DNA of 64,000 nt from Ruegeria sp. EL01 (GTDB lineage: Bacteria; Pseudomonadota; Alphaproteobacteria; Rhodobacterales; Rhodobacteraceae). Positions 43,216-52,237 of this stretch are shown here, piece by piece (within the stretch, counting starts at the first letter, position 1; every line of letters begins with the position of its first letter). Where the stretch lies: the NCBI RefSeq assembly GCF_900313035.1, contig NZ_OMPS01000041.1, positions 293,722 through 357,721 of the forward strand, written 5' to 3'. The notes under the pieces are model-generated. The model was not told where the DNA came from, did no database searches, and worked only from the letters and a program-made list of their open reading frames with translations. A program made the position numbers and the translations under genes.

Positions 43216-44607
43216 ATGGACGGCACGTTCAACGAAAACGATCTTTCCCGCGTGGTCGAGGCCGATCGCGCCCATATCTGGCACCACCTGATCCAGCATA
43301 AACCCTTTGAAACCAATGATCCGCGCATCATTGTCGAAGGCAAAGGCATGCGTGTCTGGGATCAGAAGGGCAAAGAGCATCTGGATGCGGTCTCGGGCGG
43401 GGTCTGGACTGTGAACGTGGGCTATGGCCGCGAATCGATCTGTAAGGCGGTGTACGACCAGTTGATGAAGCTGTGTTACTTCGCCAATTCAGCCGGCTCG
43501 ATCCCCGGTGCCCTGTTTGCCGAAAAGCTGATCGAAAAGATGCCAGGCATGAGCCGGGTTTATTATACGAACTCAGGCTCTGAGGCGAACGAGAAAGCCT
43601 TCAAGATGATCCGCCAGATCGCGCACAAGCGCTATGGTGGCAAAAAGACCAAGATCCTGTATCGCGATCGCGATTACCACGGATCGACTCTGGCGACCAT
43701 GTCGGCGGGTGGGCAAGACGAGCGTAACGCGCAATATGGCCCCTTCGCGCCGGGTTTCGTGCGGGTGCCCCATTGCATGGAGTATCGTAAGCACGAGCTG
43801 GATGGCGCGCCTGTTGAGAACTTTGGTGAATGGGCGGCCAATCAGATCGAAGAGGTGATCCTGCGTGAAGGCCCCGAGACGGTTGGCGCATTGTGCCTTG
43901 AGCCGGTCACCGCCGGTGGCGGTGTGATCGAAGCGCCAGAAGGGTATTGGCCGCGCGTACAGGAGATCTGCAAGAAATACGATATCCTGCTGCATATTGA
44001 TGAGGTCGTTTGCGGCGTTGGCCGTACCGGCACCTGGTTCGGCTATCAGCAGTATGGTATCAAGCCCGATTTCGTGACCATGGCCAAAGGCGTTGCCTCA
44101 GGCTATGCCGCGATTGCATGCATGGTCACCACCGAGGAAGTCTTTGACATGTTCAAGGACGACACCAGCGACCCGATGAACTATTTCCGCGATATCTCGA
44201 CCTTTGGCGGCTGCACCGCCGGTCCAGCGGCCGCGATCGAAAACATGCGGATCATCGAAGACGAAAACCTGCTGGGCAATTGCGTCGACATGGGCGACCG
44301 CATGACAGCGAACCTGCAGGCACTGATGGAAAAGCACAAGGTTATTGGCGACGTACGCGGCAAAGGCTTGTTCCTTGGGGCCGAGCTTGTCGCGGACCGT
44401 TCGACCAAGGAACCGGTGGATGAGAAGCTGGCACAGGCCGTTGTTGCGGATTGCATGGCGCAGGGCGTGATCATCGGCGTTACCAACCGCTCGATCCCCA
44501 GCCGCAACAACACGTTGTGCTTCTCGCCAGCTTTGATCGCGACGGCGGATGACATCGACCAGATCACCGATGCAGTCGACGGCGCGTTGGGCCGGGTGTT
44601 TAGCTGA
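43216..44607 (+). CDS. tpa: Class III aminotransferase, taurine:pyruvate (Tpa) type
   Basis: A 463-residue PLP enzyme with the class III pattern: VYYTNSGSEANEKAFKMIRQ, ILLHIDEVVCGVGRTGTWFG and the PLP lysine in VTMAKGVASGYAAIA. The sequence layout matches Tpa proteins of roseobacters, which convert taurine and pyruvate to sulfoacetaldehyde and alanine. No xsc or tauABC gene is in this window, so beta-alanine or another omega-amino acid is possible. ATG 43216 is chosen with GAAAGGA upstream. A strong terminator follows. Confidence 0.75.
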   Translation: MDGTFNENDLSRVVEADRAHIWHHLIQHKPFETNDPRIIVEGKGMRVWDQKGKEHLDAVSGGVWTVNVGYGRESICKAVYDQLMKLCYFANSAGSIPGALFAEKLIEKMPGMSRVYYTNSGSEANEKAFKMIRQIAHKRYGGKKTKILYRDRDYHGSTLATMSAGGQDERNAQYGPFAPGFVRVPHCMEYRKHELDGAPVENFGEWAANQIEEVILREGPETVGALCLEPVTAGGGVIEAPEGYWPRVQEICKKYDILLHIDEVVCGVGRTGTWFGYQQYGIKPDFVTMAKGVASGYAAIACMVTTEEVFDMFKDDTSDPMNYFRDISTFGGCTAGPAAAIENMRIIEDENLLGNCVDMGDRMTANLQALMEKHKVIGDVRGKGLFLGAELVADRSTKEPVDEKLAQAVVADCMAQGVIIGVTNRSIPSRNNTLCFSPALIATADDIDQITDAVDGALGRVFS

Positions 44608-44642
44608 TCTGATACCTGGGCACCTGCCCTGTAGAAATTATC

Positions 44643-44670
44643 AAAACCGGCGCCACCTGCGCCGGTTTTT
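44643..44670 (+). terminator. Rho-independent terminator after the Tpa-type gene
   Basis: AAAACCGGCGC-N5-GCGCCGGTTTT is an 11-bp perfect stem followed by T, 35 bp past the stop. The A/T symmetry makes it bidirectional. Confidence 0.92.
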
Positions 44671-44750
44671 CGTTGAAACACGAGAGTTTGCCAATTTCCC
44701 GAACTCGGATAGCCTGCAACCACCACATCCTGACGCAGGAGACCCTCTCG

Positions 44751-45197
44751 ATGTTACGCAATCTCGTCGCAGCCCTCATCCTTGCCATCGCCGCTCCGGC
44801 CTCTGCTGATGACGGCAGCGGCTTTCCGCAGATCATCGGCACCTGGACCGGCACCTATCTGGTGGCCTTCGCCAAATCGAACCCAAACCACGATAAAGGT
44901 CTGCTGCAGACCGAGATGGAGCTGGAAATCACGAAGCTGGACGGCAACCTGATCACCGCCACCAACCGCTGGCGGCGGATCGGTGACAAGGAGTGGATCG
45001 TCGAAGAGGCAATGGGCACCTTCAGCCTGGATGACCCCACGCGCTTTGTTTTGGCCGAGGCCGGGATATCGGGCGATGATGTGTCTTCAGGTATTTTCAA
45101 CGGGGTCTATGTGGATGACGTGCTTATGGTCACCTATGCTGGTCCGGAAACCGGGGTCGCCTTTGCAGCACAATTGGTGAAGAAGGAAGGTAAGTAG
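44751..45197 (+). CDS. Small exported protein of unknown function
   Basis: A 148-residue protein with a signal peptide (MLRNLVAALILAIAAPASA) and a beta-rich mature part: IIGTWTGTYLVAFAK, MELEITKLDGNLITATNRWRR, FVLAEAGISGDD, DDVLMVTYAG. This layout suggests a small periplasmic beta-barrel. The ATG at 44751 follows CAGGAG. No family recognised. Confidence 0.78.
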   Translation: MLRNLVAALILAIAAPASADDGSGFPQIIGTWTGTYLVAFAKSNPNHDKGLLQTEMELEITKLDGNLITATNRWRRIGDKEWIVEEAMGTFSLDDPTRFVLAEAGISGDDVSSGIFNGVYVDDVLMVTYAGPETGVAFAAQLVKKEGK

Positions 45198-45211
45198 ATT
45201 GTAACGGATCA

Positions 45212-45922
45212 TTAATTGGGGCGCGAGATTTCGACCTCTTCAAAACGGAATGTACCTGTGCCAAATGCCGCCAGACCAATGCCCGTTCCCCCATTGGAAT
45301 TGCGGGAATTTGTTGACCGCTTCGAAAAGGGTACCTGAATAAGTTTCGCTCCGTTCGCGTAGAACAATACATGCGGACCACGCACTTGAAAGCTCAGCAA
45401 GTTCGGACCATCCGTCTTGATTGCTTCATGTTCGGCACTATGCACGGCGCGCAGTTGGCGCCCGTCTTTCTGGAGGACATGGAAGCGTCCTTGCCCGTCA
45501 ACTGATAGTGCCAGATACCGTCCCAACTTACCGCTGCCCACAAGAATTCCCGCACCGCCTTTCGCATCGTTCTGGCTTTCTACAAGTGCCGAAATCAGAA
45601 GATCCTCGGTGGGCTCTACGGAATCTGCATCCGGAAATTTGACCCAGGCGATATCGTTATAGTGAAGACTTTGCGGGTTTTTACGGTTTTCCATCACTAG
45701 GTCTCCATCTGAGACGTAGATCACCCATTGCGACTTTGTCGGATTGAAAAAGATCTGCCCGCCAAGCATTAAGGACTGATCTTCGCCATCAAAGGTCTCT
45801 TTTATGACGTCAGGTGCTTCGATCCCGGCCGCTTGTTCCTGCGCGAACACGGTCGTTGAAAAGCTGACGGAGATTAACGCGGTGGCGACAGCTGTTTTTG
45901 CAAACTCTTTGATGAAAGCCAT
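45212..45922 (-). CDS. Exported protein of unknown function, possibly concanavalin-like
   Basis: A 236-residue protein with signal peptide (MAFIKEFAKTAVATALISVS...FAQ). The mature part is rich in beta strands and Gly/Ser (SQWVIYVSDGDLVMENRKN, GILVGSGKLGRYLALSVDG, TGIGLAAFGTGTFRFEEVEI). The pattern resembles concanavalin A-like or 3-keto-disaccharide hydrolase-like lectin folds, but this is only an impression. It is convergent with the preceding exported protein, 14 bp apart. Confidence 0.72.
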   Translation of the reverse strand: MAFIKEFAKTAVATALISVSFSTTVFAQEQAAGIEAPDVIKETFDGEDQSLMLGGQIFFNPTKSQWVIYVSDGDLVMENRKNPQSLHYNDIAWVKFPDADSVEPTEDLLISALVESQNDAKGGAGILVGSGKLGRYLALSVDGQGRFHVLQKDGRQLRAVHSAEHEAIKTDGPNLLSFQVRGPHVLFYANGAKLIQVPFSKRSTNSRNSNGGTGIGLAAFGTGTFRFEEVEISRPN

Positions 45923-46055
45923 ATCTTGAAATCCTGCGCTCAACTATTTGGTTCTATGTAGAAAGATCTGCATCTAAAAAGTGTTTTTACTAGGGCGGTT
46001 TCCCTCACCTTGGTGTCTTGCGGCAATCGATCGCAAGTTACCACTTTTTTGATAC

Positions 46056-46082
46056 AAAAAAAGCCGCCCCATACGGGACGGC
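46056..46082 (-). terminator. Rho-independent terminator of rpmI-rplT
   Basis: On the minus strand GCCGTCCC-GTAT-GGGGCGGC is followed by seven T's, 28 bp after the rplT stop. One mismatch occurs in the 8-bp stem. Confidence 0.9.
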
Positions 46083-46110
46083 CCTTCATTCACTGTCTCT
46101 TTGCAGAGGA

Positions 46111-46476
46111 TCAGGCGGTCAGAGCTGCCTGTGCCTGGGCGACGATCGCGCCGAACGCTTCTGGTTCGTGCACGGCCAGGTCGGCCAGGACTTTGCGATC
46201 CACTTCAATACCGGCCAATGTCAGGCCGTTGATGAAGCGGGAATATGTCAGTGCTTCGTCATGGCTACGCACAGCAGCGTTGATCCGCTGGATCCACAAC
46301 GCGCGGAAGTTGCGCTTGCGGTTCTTGCGGTCACGGGTTGCGTACTGGTTGGCCTTGTCGACGGCCTGAGAGGCAACCTTGAAGGTGCTTTTACGACGAC
46401 CATAGTAGCCTTTTGCGGCCTTGATGATCTTCTTGTGACGAGCGTGGGTTACGGTTCCACCTTTAACGCGGGACAT
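46111..46476 (-). CDS. rplT: 50S ribosomal protein bL20
   Basis: A 121-residue L20: [36 protein letters not shown] N-terminus (in segments [17 protein letters not shown] and [13 protein letters not shown]) and [20 protein letters not shown] near the C-terminus. L20 is an early 50S assembly protein and often a translational autoregulator. It is 14 bp downstream of rpmI; infC is not adjacent. Confidence 0.97.
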   Translation of the reverse strand: MSRVKGGTVTHARHKKIIKAAKGYYGRRKSTFKVASQAVDKANQYATRDRKNRKRNFRALWIQRINAAVRSHDEALTYSRFINGLTLAGIEVDRKVLADLAVHEPEAFGAIVAQAQAALTA

Positions 46477-46490
46477 CTCTAAATCTCCTC

Positions 46491-46691
46491 TTAACGGTCG
46501 TAGGGCATGAAGCCCTTGACGATCTTGGCGTCGGGGGCGGACAGGGTGGTGTTGCCACGGGCATCGCGGATGAATTTCTTGGTCCGCTTGATCATGCCGT
46601 GACGTTTGCCGGCCTGGCCAGCAAGGACCTTACCGGTCGCAGTCACCTTAAAGCGCTTCTTGGCGCTCGACTTTGTCTTCATCTTAGGCAT
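46491..46691 (-). CDS. rpmI: 50S ribosomal protein bL35
   Basis: A 66-residue L35 ([20 protein letters not shown], then [18 protein letters not shown]). The ATG at 46691 follows GAAAGGAG. It is very basic. In many bacteria infC-rpmI-rplT form one operon; here rpmI is first. Confidence 0.96.
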   Translation of the reverse strand: MPKMKTKSSAKKRFKVTATGKVLAGQAGKRHGMIKRTKKFIRDARGNTTLSAPDAKIVKGFMPYDR

Positions 46692-46838
46692 TTCCGTCTC
46701 CTTTCGGGGTTCGGTACAAAACGCGACTCGGCATGCCACATTGGCCGGTCACGCGATCAGAAGCGCCGTTTACGCAAGTTCGGTCATACTGGCAAGGGGG
46801 TTTGGACCAGAATCTGCGGTTTTTGCAGGTCGGTCAGG

Positions 46839-46866
46839 CACCGGGGCGACGTGCGCCGCCCCGGTG
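46839..46866 (-). terminator. GC-rich hairpin downstream of the sodium:alanine symporter gene
   Basis: CACCGGGGCG-N8-CGCCCCGGTG is a perfect 10-bp stem 8 bp past the symporter stop on the minus strand. No T-run follows, so it may be a partial or Rho-assisted terminator. Confidence 0.6.
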
Positions 46867-46873
46867 GTGTTGA

Positions 46874-48427
46874 TTAGTGGCCGAATTTGCGGATTTCACC
46901 GCTTTTCAGCCGCTCGCTATAGGATGCAAGCTCCTGTCGCACCACTTTCATCAGGAAGTAGAGCGCAAAGACGTTCACAACCGCCATCGCGAAGATCGCC
47001 GCATCCGAGAAGTCGATGACCGGGCCAAGATTGGCGGCGGCACCGATGACCACGAAAATGCAGAAGATGACCTTGAACACCAGTTCCTTGGTGTGGCCTT
47101 CGCCGAACAGATAGGTCCAGGCCTTGAGGCCATAGTAGGACCAGCTGATCATGGTGGAGAAGGCAAACAGGATCACCGCGATCGCGAGGATATACGGGAA
47201 CCAGCTGAACGCACTGCCGAAGGCGGCCGAGGTCAGACTGACACCCGAGTTTCCGTCAACAGTTGCGATGGCTGTGCCCGCTTCGTTCAGCATGTAGTTG
47301 CCGGTTTCCGGATCAATGATCAACTGTTGGGTGATGATGATGACCAGAGCGGTCATTGTGCAGATCACCACAGTGTCGATGAACGGCTCCAACAGGGACA
47401 CAAAGCCTTCGGTGATCGGTTCTTTGGTCCGAACCGCCGAGTGCGCAATCGCAGCCGAGCCAACGCCCGCCTCGTTCGAGAACGCCGCACGTTTGAAGCC
47501 CTGAATCAGCGCTCCGACCATGCCGCCTGCAACACCCAGACCGGTGAAGGCACCAGCAAAGATCTGGCCAAAGGCCCAACCGATCATGTCAGCATTCATG
47601 ATGATGATGACCAACGCGGCGAGCACATACAGGATACCCATGAAAGGTACGACTTTCTCGGTCACGCGTGCGATTGATTTCAGACCACCGACGATGACCA
47701 TGAACACCACGGCTGCAAAGACGATTCCGGTAATCCAGCCCGGATAGTCGCCGACAATGCCTGCGATCTGCTGATGCGCCTGGTTGGCCTGGAACATGTT
47801 GCCCCCGCCCAGCGCGCCCAGAATACAGAAGATCGAGAACAGGACCGCCAGTATCTTACCACCCGGCAGGCCCAATTCACTGAACCCTTTGGACATGTAG
47901 TACATCGGGCCACCCGAAACCGTGCCGTCTTCGTATTCATTTCGGTATTTAACACCCAGCGTACACTCGGTGAATTTTGACGCCATCCCAAGAAGACCCG
48001 CAAGGATCATCCAGAATGTTGCGCCCGGCCCACCGATCCCGACGGCCACCGCCACACCGGCAATGTTGCCTAAACCGACTGTGCCGGACAACGCTGTAGC
48101 AAGCGCCTGGAAGTGACTGACCTCACCCGCATCATTGGGATCGGAATAGTCACCTTTCACCAAGCTGATCGCATGGCTGAAAAACCGCGCCTGCACGAAC
48201 GCGAAATACAGCGTGAAAACCGACGCCGCGATCACCAACCACATCACGATCCACGGGAAACTGGTTCCCGGCAGGGGCGCAAATATGAAGCTGACGAAAG
48301 GTCCAGTCAGATCGGCAAACGCCTGATTGATTTTTTCATCCAACCCCGGCGCTTCTTGCGCGGATGCGGACGTGGCCATAAAGGCCGCAACCGCAGGAAG
48401 ACTATAGTGTTTTAGAGATTTCATCAT
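46874..48427 (-). CDS. Sodium:alanine/glycine symporter (AGCS family)
   Basis: A 517-residue inner-membrane transporter. Family motifs are seen: GTVGLGNIAGVAVAVGIGGPGA and RAAFSNEAGVGSAAIAHSA. There are about eleven hydrophobic helices. The N-terminal segment resembles a cleavable signal peptide (LPAVAAFMATSASAQ), common in this family. ATG 48427 follows GGGGAGG. It imports alanine or glycine with Na+, typical of marine bacteria. A universal stress protein gene precedes it by 11 bp in the same operon. Confidence 0.93.
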   Translation of the reverse strand: MMKSLKHYSLPAVAAFMATSASAQEAPGLDEKINQAFADLTGPFVSFIFAPLPGTSFPWIVMWLVIAASVFTLYFAFVQARFFSHAISLVKGDYSDPNDAGEVSHFQALATALSGTVGLGNIAGVAVAVGIGGPGATFWMILAGLLGMASKFTECTLGVKYRNEYEDGTVSGGPMYYMSKGFSELGLPGGKILAVLFSIFCILGALGGGNMFQANQAHQQIAGIVGDYPGWITGIVFAAVVFMVIVGGLKSIARVTEKVVPFMGILYVLAALVIIIMNADMIGWAFGQIFAGAFTGLGVAGGMVGALIQGFKRAAFSNEAGVGSAAIAHSAVRTKEPITEGFVSLLEPFIDTVVICTMTALVIIITQQLIIDPETGNYMLNEAGTAIATVDGNSGVSLTSAAFGSAFSWFPYILAIAVILFAFSTMISWSYYGLKAWTYLFGEGHTKELVFKVIFCIFVVIGAAANLGPVIDFSDAAIFAMAVVNVFALYFLMKVVRQELASYSERLKSGEIRKFGH

Positions 48428-48438
48428 TCTGCCTCCCC

Positions 48439-48876
48439 TCAATTCACAACCGTGACCGGAACATCTGCGTGCATCACCAGATTTTGTGTCGAGCTGCCGA
48501 ACAGACGTTTCTTGAACCCATCCGCCGAAGCCCGGCCAACGACAATTTGTACACCGCCATTCTCAACCGTTATGGAATTCAGCGTTTCCGCCACGTCTCC
48601 GTGACGCACTATTCCATGCGCTTCAAATCCAGCTGCTTTCAGAGCGTCAACAGCCGGCGTGACGATGCGTGTCGTCGCCAGATCAACCTCTTCTTCGCGC
48701 CGCTTGTGACGCTGTGCGTTTTCTTCCGGTGTTTGGAAAGTGTAGGGGGACCATTCGATTACATATGCAACCAGAAGTTCGCATGTCCCGATCCGCTTGG
48801 CCAAGTCTTTGGCAAATGCGATCGCGCGTTCTCCGGTTTCTGTCCCGTCCAGTCCTATGACAATCTTTGTTGTCAT
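48439..48876 (-). CDS. Universal stress protein, UspA family
   Basis: A 145-residue single Usp domain: MTTKIVIGLDGTETGERAIAFA and VGRASADGFKKRLFGSSTQNLVMHADVPVTVV. The ATP-binding pattern G-(2)-G-type is closer to consensus (VVGRASADGFKKRLFGSST) than in the other Usp at 15878, so it may bind ATP. It is first in a two-gene operon with the sodium:alanine symporter and might regulate that transporter's function, as known for other Usp-transporter pairs; this is inference. Confidence 0.9.
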   Translation of the reverse strand: MTTKIVIGLDGTETGERAIAFAKDLAKRIGTCELLVAYVIEWSPYTFQTPEENAQRHKRREEEVDLATTRIVTPAVDALKAAGFEAHGIVRHGDVAETLNSITVENGGVQIVVGRASADGFKKRLFGSSTQNLVMHADVPVTVVN

Positions 48877-49075
48877 CTCGTTCCTCCATTATTGTTAATT
48901 TTACCGGGGCCCGTGCCCCCGGCAGAGCAGCCGGAACTTGGAACATTTGGCTTTGACTGCCCTTAGGTCATTTATCAAGAAATTCTACCTGAAAAGGAAA
49001 CTCATTTTGCCGAATTCACCCATAAGTGTCGTAAAATGCTGAAAATTAGTGCTTTTTTGAATGTCAGAAACGACA

Positions 49076-49116
49076 GCAGCGGCGTCACAAGGTGTAAAAC
49101 CTGATGAAGCCGCTGC
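49076..49116 (-). terminator. Structured region after pyruvate kinase
   Basis: GCAGCGGC (49076-49083) and GCCGCTGC (49109-49116) form a perfect 8-bp outer stem. An inner AGGT/ACCT pairing is possible. It lies 37 bp past the pyk stop on the minus strand. A short T-rich stretch (TGTCGTTTC) follows, so it is a plausible terminator. Confidence 0.5.
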
Positions 49117-49152
49117 CAGAATCTCTCAAATCAGTCGGGGTCTTGGCTCCGT

Positions 49153-50598
49153 TTACTCCGGATCTGTGCTGTAAATCAGGCGCTCGTCACAAGGGGCGAC
49201 GCGCAAGATGTTCGTCGAGCCGGGCACGTTGAAGGGCACACCTGCTGTCACAACGATCTGATCGGTTTCGGTGGCAAATCCACCTGCGCGGGCTGCGCGG
49301 GCTGCATTCACAACGGCACTTTTGAACCGCTCCAACTCGGGCGTCATCACGCAGTTGCATCCCCAACTAAGGCACAATCTGCGCGCCGTCCCTTTTTGTG
49401 AGGTCATGGCGATGATCGGCACACCGGGTCGTTCGCGCGCGGTCAGCGACGCCGTTGTCCCGCTTTGAGTAAAACAACAGATCGCCTTGATGTCCGTTTT
49501 CTCGGCAATTTCACGGGCAGCCGCGACGATACCATCCGCTACAGTGGTTCCCTTGGCGCTGCGCGAGGCCGCGATGATCTGGGTATAGGTCGGATCAGCC
49601 TCAACCTCGATCGCGACCTTGTTCATGGTCTGCACAGCCTCGATCGGATATGAGCCAGCCGCAGATTCAGCGCTGAGCATGATGGCGTCGGTCCCCTCGT
49701 AGATCGCGGTTGCCACGTCCGAGACTTCGGCTCGCGTGGGCATCGGGCTTTCAATCATGCTTTCCAGCATTTGCGTGGCAACGATTACAGGCTTGGCGGC
49801 ACCACGACAGCGTCGAACCAAACGTTTCTGGATCGGGGGAACAGCCGAAACCGGCAATTCAACACCAAGATCTCCGCGGGCGACCATGATCCCGTCTGAC
49901 GCGGCGAGGATATCGTCAAACGCTTCGACCGCCGCAGGTTTTTCGATCTTGGACAGGATGGCAGCGCGGCCATCAGCCAGCGCACGAGCTTCGAACACAT
50001 CCTTGGCACGCTGCACAAAGCTCAGCGCCAGCCAGTCAACGCCCAGTTGGCAGACAAATTCCAGATCATCGCGATCCTTGGCCGAAAGCGCGGCCAGCGG
50101 CAGAACGACATCCGGAACGTTCACGCCCTTGCGGTTCGATATTGTGCCACCGACTTCCACACTGCAATTGGCAAAGTCCTGACCACACTCCTGCACGAAC
50201 AGGCGTATCTTGCCATCATTGACCAGCAGACGCGAGCCAGGCTCGAGAGCCGCAAAAATCTCGGGGTGTGGCAGGCAAACTCGGGCACTGTCCCCTGCAG
50301 CAGAGTCCAGATCCAGGCGAAATGAGGCGCCCTCTTCCAGCTCTTCCGCGTCCGTGGCGAACACACCCACACGCAGCTTGGGACCCTGAAGATCGGCCAG
50401 AATGGCGATCGGACTATCGAGATCTTTTTCGACCTGCCGAATAATGCGATGCCGTTCGCGGATTTCATCATGACTGCCATGGCTCATGTTCAGACGAAAC
50501 ACATCGGCCCCAGCCTCGTGCAGAGCGCGGATGGTGTCATAATCATTAGACGCCGGTCCCAGCGTCGCCACGATTTTTACATTTCTCAGGCGTCGCAT
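49153..50598 (-). CDS. pyk: Pyruvate kinase
   Basis: A 481-residue enzyme with the catalytic barrel motifs KIVATLGPAS, FRLNMSHGSHDE, AILSKIEKPAA, IMVARGDLGVELP and MLESMIESPMPTRAEVSDVA. The C-terminal allosteric domain contains CFTQSGTTASLTARERP. It converts PEP and ADP to pyruvate and ATP. ATG 50598 fits the family start MRRLRNVKIV and follows AGGAGA; a longer frame starting at 50625 adds nine residues. It is monocistronic. Confidence 0.96.
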   Translation of the reverse strand: MRRLRNVKIVATLGPASNDYDTIRALHEAGADVFRLNMSHGSHDEIRERHRIIRQVEKDLDSPIAILADLQGPKLRVGVFATDAEELEEGASFRLDLDSAAGDSARVCLPHPEIFAALEPGSRLLVNDGKIRLFVQECGQDFANCSVEVGGTISNRKGVNVPDVVLPLAALSAKDRDDLEFVCQLGVDWLALSFVQRAKDVFEARALADGRAAILSKIEKPAAVEAFDDILAASDGIMVARGDLGVELPVSAVPPIQKRLVRRCRGAAKPVIVATQMLESMIESPMPTRAEVSDVATAIYEGTDAIMLSAESAAGSYPIEAVQTMNKVAIEVEADPTYTQIIAASRSAKGTTVADGIVAAAREIAEKTDIKAICCFTQSGTTASLTARERPGVPIIAMTSQKGTARRLCLSWGCNCVMTPELERFKSAVVNAARAARAGGFATETDQIVVTAGVPFNVPGSTNILRVAPCDERLIYSTDPE

Positions 50599-50716
50599 TG
50601 GTGGTTGCTCTCCTAGATCTCTCAATGTTACCGCAAACAGCGTTTAGGGTGCTTATTGCGCAATTCCCTTTCTGAGGCAACTGCACTACACCTGCGGCAA
50701 ACTTGATGACAGGCAC

Positions 50717-51454
50717 ATGACGTACACCCCATTCTTTACGCACGGCGAGGATCGCCCGTCCCGCTGGTTGATCACATGCGACCACGCAACAAACACGGTC
50801 CCCCCAGAAATCAACGGCGGAGATCTGGGCCTGCCCCGCGAAGATATGGAGCGTCACATCGCCTATGATGTCGGGGCTTACGAGGTTTCGAAACATCTGG
50901 GCGAGATCCTTAACGCCCCTGTCATTGCGGCCAACTTCTCGCGTCTGGTGATCGATCCGAACCGAGGTGAGGATGATCCAACGCTGTTGATGAAGCTTTA
51001 CGATGGCTCGATCATTCCGGGTAATCGTCATGCTGATGGGGCCGAGCGCGAGCGGCGACTGAACATGTGCTACCGCCCCTACCATCAAGCTTTGGAACGT
51101 ATGGCGGCCCTGCCCCATGCCGTGATCGTGTCCATGCACTCATTCACACGGCAACTCCGTGGACGTGACCCGCGCCCGTGGCATGTCGGTGTATTGCACA
51201 CTTCGGACGAGCGTTTCGCGGATCCGTTGATCAACCTGTTAAAGGCCGAAGGTGATCTGTGTATTGGCGTGAACGAGCCTTATACAGGCGTGCTGCCCGG
51301 TGATGCGATAGACAGGCATTGCACGGTACACGGGCGTGCCAACGCGCTGATTGAATTGCGCAATGACCTGATCGCGGATCACCATGGGCAACGCGAATGG
51401 GCGGAACGACTGGCCAAGATTCTGCAAGACGCCCTGGCAGATAGCTGCCTGTGA
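50717..51454 (+). CDS. N-formylglutamate amidohydrolase family protein
   Basis: A 245-residue member of the FGase (HutG-like) family. WLITCDHATNTVPPE at the N-terminus carries metal ligands, and VIVSMHSFTRQLRGRDPRPWHVG holds the later His motif; NEPYTGVLPGDAIDRH is characteristic. It hydrolyses N-formyl-L-glutamate or similar amides. There are no other histidine-degradation genes here, so its physiological substrate is open. Confidence 0.9.
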   Translation: MTYTPFFTHGEDRPSRWLITCDHATNTVPPEINGGDLGLPREDMERHIAYDVGAYEVSKHLGEILNAPVIAANFSRLVIDPNRGEDDPTLLMKLYDGSIIPGNRHADGAERERRLNMCYRPYHQALERMAALPHAVIVSMHSFTRQLRGRDPRPWHVGVLHTSDERFADPLINLLKAEGDLCIGVNEPYTGVLPGDAIDRHCTVHGRANALIELRNDLIADHHGQREWAERLAKILQDALADSCL

Positions 51455-51480
51455 CATAAGGGCCAGTAGCGGCCACTTTA

Positions 51481-51502
51481 AGCCTCACGCTATTGTGAGG
51501 CT
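51481..51502 (+). terminator. Hairpin after the N-formylglutamate amidohydrolase gene
   Basis: AGCCTCAC-GCTATT-GTGAGGCT is a perfect 8-bp stem 26 bp past the stop. No T-run follows; it could terminate transcription weakly or protect the mRNA end. Confidence 0.5.
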
Positions 51503-51542
51503 GCCCCTCAATTCCCATATTATTAGGGCGAAGGAGGCGAAG

Positions 51543-51782
51543 ATGACACAGGAATTCCTGACAAGTGTTTTCGGCTGGATGACCGTTCTCAACATTGCCG
51601 TTTTATTGTTTACCACCCTGATGATCGTGATCTTGCAGGACTGGATCGCTGGCGTTCATGGCCGCATGTTTCAGATGGAAAAAACGGACGTCAAAAAGGC
51701 GTACTTCCGATATCTGGCAAACTACAAGATCCTGATTATTGTGTTCTGTCTGATGCCATGGCTGGCGCTGCACCTCGCCTGA
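51543..51782 (+). CDS. Two-helix membrane protein, DUF6868-like
   Basis: A 79-residue protein with membrane helices at residues about 10-30 (WMTVLNIAVLLFTTLMIVIL) and 60-78 (NYKILIIVFCLMPWLALHL). Between them is a charged loop HGRMFQMEKTDVKKAYFRYLANYK that matches the small DUF6868 family. ATG 51543 follows AAGGAGG. Function unknown. Confidence 0.8.
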   Translation: MTQEFLTSVFGWMTVLNIAVLLFTTLMIVILQDWIAGVHGRMFQMEKTDVKKAYFRYLANYKILIIVFCLMPWLALHLA

Positions 51783-51806
51783 GGTAGTCACTGACAATTA
51801 TCCTCG

Positions 51807-51818
51807 CCCCCCCCCCCC
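51807..51818 (+). repeat. Homopolymeric tract of 12 C
   Basis: An uninterrupted run of 12 C lies between the DUF6868-like gene and the DUF1244 gene, 84 bp upstream of the latter. Such tracts slip during replication and can vary promoter spacing. A second shorter tract of nine C occurs at 63616-63624. Confidence 0.85.
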
Positions 51819-51902
51819 GCGCGGCAATGCTGTTTATTGTAACACGGCCCGGGGATTGCTAGGTCAGTCAAGTTGAACACGCTAACCAGTCGGAGCCCAA
51901 CC

Positions 51903-52217
51903 ATGGATCAGCAAACCGAAATCGAACTTCAGGCCGCTGCCTTCCGCCGGTTGCAAAAACACCTGATGCAGGACCGGACGGATGTGCAAAACATCGACAT
52001 GATGAACCTGACCGGTTTCTGCCGAAACTGCCTGTCGCGTTGGTATCAGGAAGCGGCCAACGAAAAAGGCATCGAGATGGGTAAGGATGAGGCCCGTCAG
52101 AGTTTCTACGGCATGACGATGGATGAGTGGAAAACCAACTATCAGACTGACGCCAGCCCCGAGAAAAAGGCCGCATTCGACGTCGCTTTTGAAGAAAACG
52201 TGGGTAAGAAAGACTAG
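51903..52217 (+). CDS. DUF1244 domain protein
   Basis: A 104-residue cytoplasmic protein of the DUF1244 family (SMc04008-like). Family motif NLTGFCRNCLSRWYQEAANEKGIEM includes the Cys-x2-Cys pair, and DEARQSFYGMTMDEWK follows. It is widespread in proteobacteria with no assigned function; the cysteine pair may bind metal. ATG 51903 is preferred over the upstream frame start at 51873 on family length. A strong terminator follows. Confidence 0.9.
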   Translation: MDQQTEIELQAAAFRRLQKHLMQDRTDVQNIDMMNLTGFCRNCLSRWYQEAANEKGIEMGKDEARQSFYGMTMDEWKTNYQTDASPEKKAAFDVAFEENVGKKD

Positions 52218-52237
52218 TTTACCGCGTTGATGTATTG

